8,177 nt of DNA. Origin: an uncultured Lachnospiraceae bacterium. GTDB taxonomy: Bacteria > Bacillota > Clostridia > Lachnospirales > Lachnospiraceae. Shown one piece after another: positions 6,388 through 8,177 of this stretch. A model generated the notes under the pieces. That model did not search any database. It saw nothing but the letters and a program-made list of their open reading frames with translations, and was not told where the DNA came from. The stretch is taken from positions 1 through 8,177 of the forward strand of contig CAMPAX010000102.1 in assembly GCA_946633495.1 (NCBI GenBank), read 5' to 3'. A program made the translations under genes and the position numbers. The first letter of the stretch is position 1, and each line of letters starts with the position of its first letter.

Positions 6388-8034
6388 ATGCTGCGGATCC
6401 AGAATATTAAACTCCCAATTGCATATACACAAAAAGATCTGATCCGCGCCTGCGAAAAGGTTCTGCGCAGAACAGGACTTCCGGAGGTTCGGATCCTCCG
6501 AAGATCTCTGGACTCCCGGAAGAAGGACCGGATTCATTATCATATCTCAGCCGGGGTTTTTGGACTTACGGAAGCAGAAGAAAAGAAAATCATTCGTTTA
6601 GTTAACAATAATAATGTTATGTTAACCAAACCGGTAAAATACCAATTTCCCGCCGGAAAAAAAACTGCTTCCGACCGGGAAACGAATCCATTTTATGAAG
6701 GAAAAGAGATCCGCCCCATTATCATAGGAACCGGTCCTGCCGGATATTTTGCAGGACTTGTACTGGCGGAAGCAGGATATCATCCGATCCTTTTGGAACG
6801 CGGAAAACCCGTGGAAGAACGCTCTATCGACGTGAATTCTTTCTGGGAAGGCGGGAAGCTGGATCCGGAAAGCAACGTATCCTTCGGAGAGGGCGGTGCC
6901 GGTACATTTTCGGACGGGAAGCTGTATACCGGAAATAAAGATAAAGACGGAGTTCAGCAGTTTGTACTGGATACCTTCCACAGATTCGGTGCCTCTTCCC
7001 GGATCACCTATGACGCAAAGCCGCATATCGGTACCGATGTTCTGTATCGCATCATGCAGAATATGCGCCGGGCAATCCTGGATGCGGGAGGAACCATCCT
7101 TTTTTCGCATCGTGTAACCTCCATTCAGAAAGATCCGGACGGATACACGGTCTTTGGGATCAGCTCCGATCCGGAAAAGGGCGAAACAACATTTCAGTAT
7201 CAGACACCGGCTGTGATCCTTGCCATCGGACACAGTGCAAGAGATACCTTTGCCATGCTGAATGAGCAGGGAATTGCCATGGAGAAGAAACCCTTCGCCG
7301 TGGGGCTCAGGATCGAACATCCACGTTCCCTGATAGACCATGCGAGATACGGAGATATGGCCGGTCAGCTGCCGGCGGCCGACTATAAACTTGTGGCACA
7401 TACCTCGGAAAACCGGGCAGTTTTTTCTTTCTGTATGTGCCCCGGCGGATATGTGGTGAATGCATCCACGGAAGAAGGTGGGATCGTAGTAAACGGAATG
7501 AGTTACAGCGGACGCAGCGGTGATAATTCCAACAGTGCCATCGTGGTGAATATCCTTCCGGAGGATATACCGGGAGATCAGCCTATGGATGCCATCACGT
7601 ATCAGAGGGCGCTGGAACACGCCTTCTATCAGGCAGGCGAGGGCCGGATACCGGTTCAGAGACTGGAGGATTTTGTGCAGGATCGAAGTGGGAACCTGTC
7701 CGCTACGGTCCATCCCTCCATTAAAGGGAAATATCAGACTGCAAACCTACGAGATTGTTTACCGGACACCCTGTCACGTGCTATAATAGAAGCGATGTCC
7801 GAATTTGACCGTGAGATCCCGGGCTTTGCCATGAATGACGCCGTTCTTTCCGGCATAGAGAGCAGGACATCATCTCCGGTAAGGATCCTTCGGAATGACA
7901 AACTTCAGGCACTGGATCATCAGGGCCTTTTCCCCTGCGGGGAAGGCGCGGGGTATGCCGGAGGGATCATGTCGGCCGCAGTGGACGGGATCCGCGTGGC
8001 GGAAAAAGTCGCGGAACACCTTTCGGATTTATGA
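6388..8034 (+). CDS. FAD-dependent dehydrogenase-like protein (COG2509 type)
   Basis: A 548-aa cytosolic flavoprotein, the usual size for the uncharacterised FAD-dependent dehydrogenase family COG2509. The N-terminal ~85 residues (MLRIQNIKLPIAYTQKDLIRA..., then RRSLDSRKKDRIHYHIS) form the small alpha/beta domain typical of this family ahead of the FAD fold. The dinucleotide motif PIIIGTGPAGYFAGLVLAEAG follows (Gly114, Gly116, Gly119; acidic Glu137 in ILLERG). The family signature VSFGEGGAGTFSDGKLYT is at 164-181. The C-terminus carries the FAD-contact GEGAGYAGGIMSAAVDGIRVAEKV (from 518). The reaction and substrate are unknown for this family. The start was chosen by ribosome site and by the family-like MLRIQNIKLP beginning; ATG 6373 would add only five residues. 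It lies 21 bp after the other flavoprotein and probably shares its mRNA. Its last codons run into a 15-bp repeat array. Family call firm, function open. Confidence 0.92.
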   Translation: MLRIQNIKLPIAYTQKDLIRACEKVLRRTGLPEVRILRRSLDSRKKDRIHYHISAGVFGLTEAEEKKIIRLVNNNNVMLTKPVKYQFPAGKKTASDRETNPFYEGKEIRPIIIGTGPAGYFAGLVLAEAGYHPILLERGKPVEERSIDVNSFWEGGKLDPESNVSFGEGGAGTFSDGKLYTGNKDKDGVQQFVLDTFHRFGASSRITYDAKPHIGTDVLYRIMQNMRRAILDAGGTILFSHRVTSIQKDPDGYTVFGISSDPEKGETTFQYQTPAVILAIGHSARDTFAMLNEQGIAMEKKPFAVGLRIEHPRSLIDHARYGDMAGQLPAADYKLVAHTSENRAVFSFCMCPGGYVVNASTEEGGIVVNGMSYSGRSGDNSNSAIVVNILPEDIPGDQPMDAITYQRALEHAFYQAGEGRIPVQRLEDFVQDRSGNLSATVHPSIKGKYQTANLRDCLPDTLSRAIIEAMSEFDREIPGFAMNDAVLSGIESRTSSPVRILRNDKLQALDHQGLFPCGEGAGYAGGIMSAAVDGIRVAEKVAEHLSDL

Positions 8035-8147
8035 CATTTTAATTTATGACATTTTTCATTTATGACATTGTTATTTAAGACATTTTTATTCACGACATTT
8101 TTATTCACGACATTTTTATTTGCGACATTATTATTCACGACTTTTTT
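8027..8147 (+). repeat. Array of eight 15-bp AT-rich tandem repeats
   Basis: Eight units of consensus ATTYAYGACATTTTT follow head to tail, starting at 8027, 8042, 8058, 8073, 8088, 8103, 8118 and 8133. There is a single extra C at 8057. The first unit contains the last codons and TGA stop of the preceding gene. Units 1-3 read ATTTATGAC, unit 4 ATTTAAGAC, and units 5, 6 and 8 ATTCACGAC; units 5 and 6 are identical. No protein is supported on either strand: an antisense frame shows a five-residue NKNVV-like period only because 15 is a multiple of three. The function is unknown. Confidence 0.93.
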
Positions 8148-8172
8148 ATAGAAAGAAGGCAGAACTAACCAA

Positions 8173-8177
8173 ATGAA
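8173..8177 (+). other. Possible start codon of a following gene
   Basis: ATG at 8173-8175, with AAGAAGG (8153-8159) about 13 bases upstream, a somewhat long spacing. The window ends two bases later, so nothing of the product can be seen. Confidence 0.25.

Noticed and set aside
6622..7713. 363-codon antisense frame across the COG2509-type gene
   Set aside because: It is a shadow of a well-supported flavoprotein gene, with no recognisable domain in its translation.
7920..8138. Antisense frame with Asn/Lys/Val repeats
   Set aside because: The five-residue period is only the 15-bp DNA repeat read on the other strand; there is no ribosome site or start context.

Overview
The window looks like chromosomal housekeeping DNA from a Clostridia-type Bacillota, most probably Lachnospiraceae-like. 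The grounds are moderate GC content, strong purine-rich Shine-Dalgarno sites, lipoproteins with Bacillota-style lipoboxes, a DUF3048 (YerB-type) lipoprotein, and rpsU, phoH and ybeY lying close together. All recognised genes are on the + strand. This assignment is an inference from gene content; no 16S rRNA or other taxonomic marker is present.

Layout: 2-778 is the 3' part of alaS (alanyl-tRNA synthetase), cut by the window edge. 876-1544 encodes a lipoprotein of no recognised family. After a gap of about 250 bp that ends in a near-perfect sigma-A promoter comes rpsU (1795-1974, ribosomal protein S21, 59 aa) with its own rho-independent terminator. A 49-bp tandem repeat and a 12-bp palindrome fill the gap before phoH (2175-3212). 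ybeY (3301-3831) follows, with a promoter of its own directly after the phoH stop. Next is a DUF3048 lipoprotein (3909-5144). Its last codons overlap the start of a BaiN/HI0933-type flavoprotein (about 5110-6366). That gene is followed closely by a second, larger FAD-dependent protein of the COG2509 type (6388-8034). The window ends in eight copies of a 15-bp AT-rich tandem repeat that begins inside the stop-codon region of the last gene. A possible start codon of a further gene lies at 8173.

Function: alaS, rpsU, phoH and ybeY all belong to translation or RNA metabolism (tRNA charging, 30S subunit, PhoH-like ATPase, rRNA-maturation endonuclease). The DUF3048 lipoprotein and the two flavoproteins are packed like one operon, but their substrates cannot be read from sequence. 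I found no mobile element, CRISPR array, tRNA, rRNA or defence system. The most unusual material is non-coding or overlapping repeat structure: the 15-bp array, the 49-bp repeat before phoH, and a 9-bp repeat used in two reading frames at the lipoprotein/flavoprotein junction.
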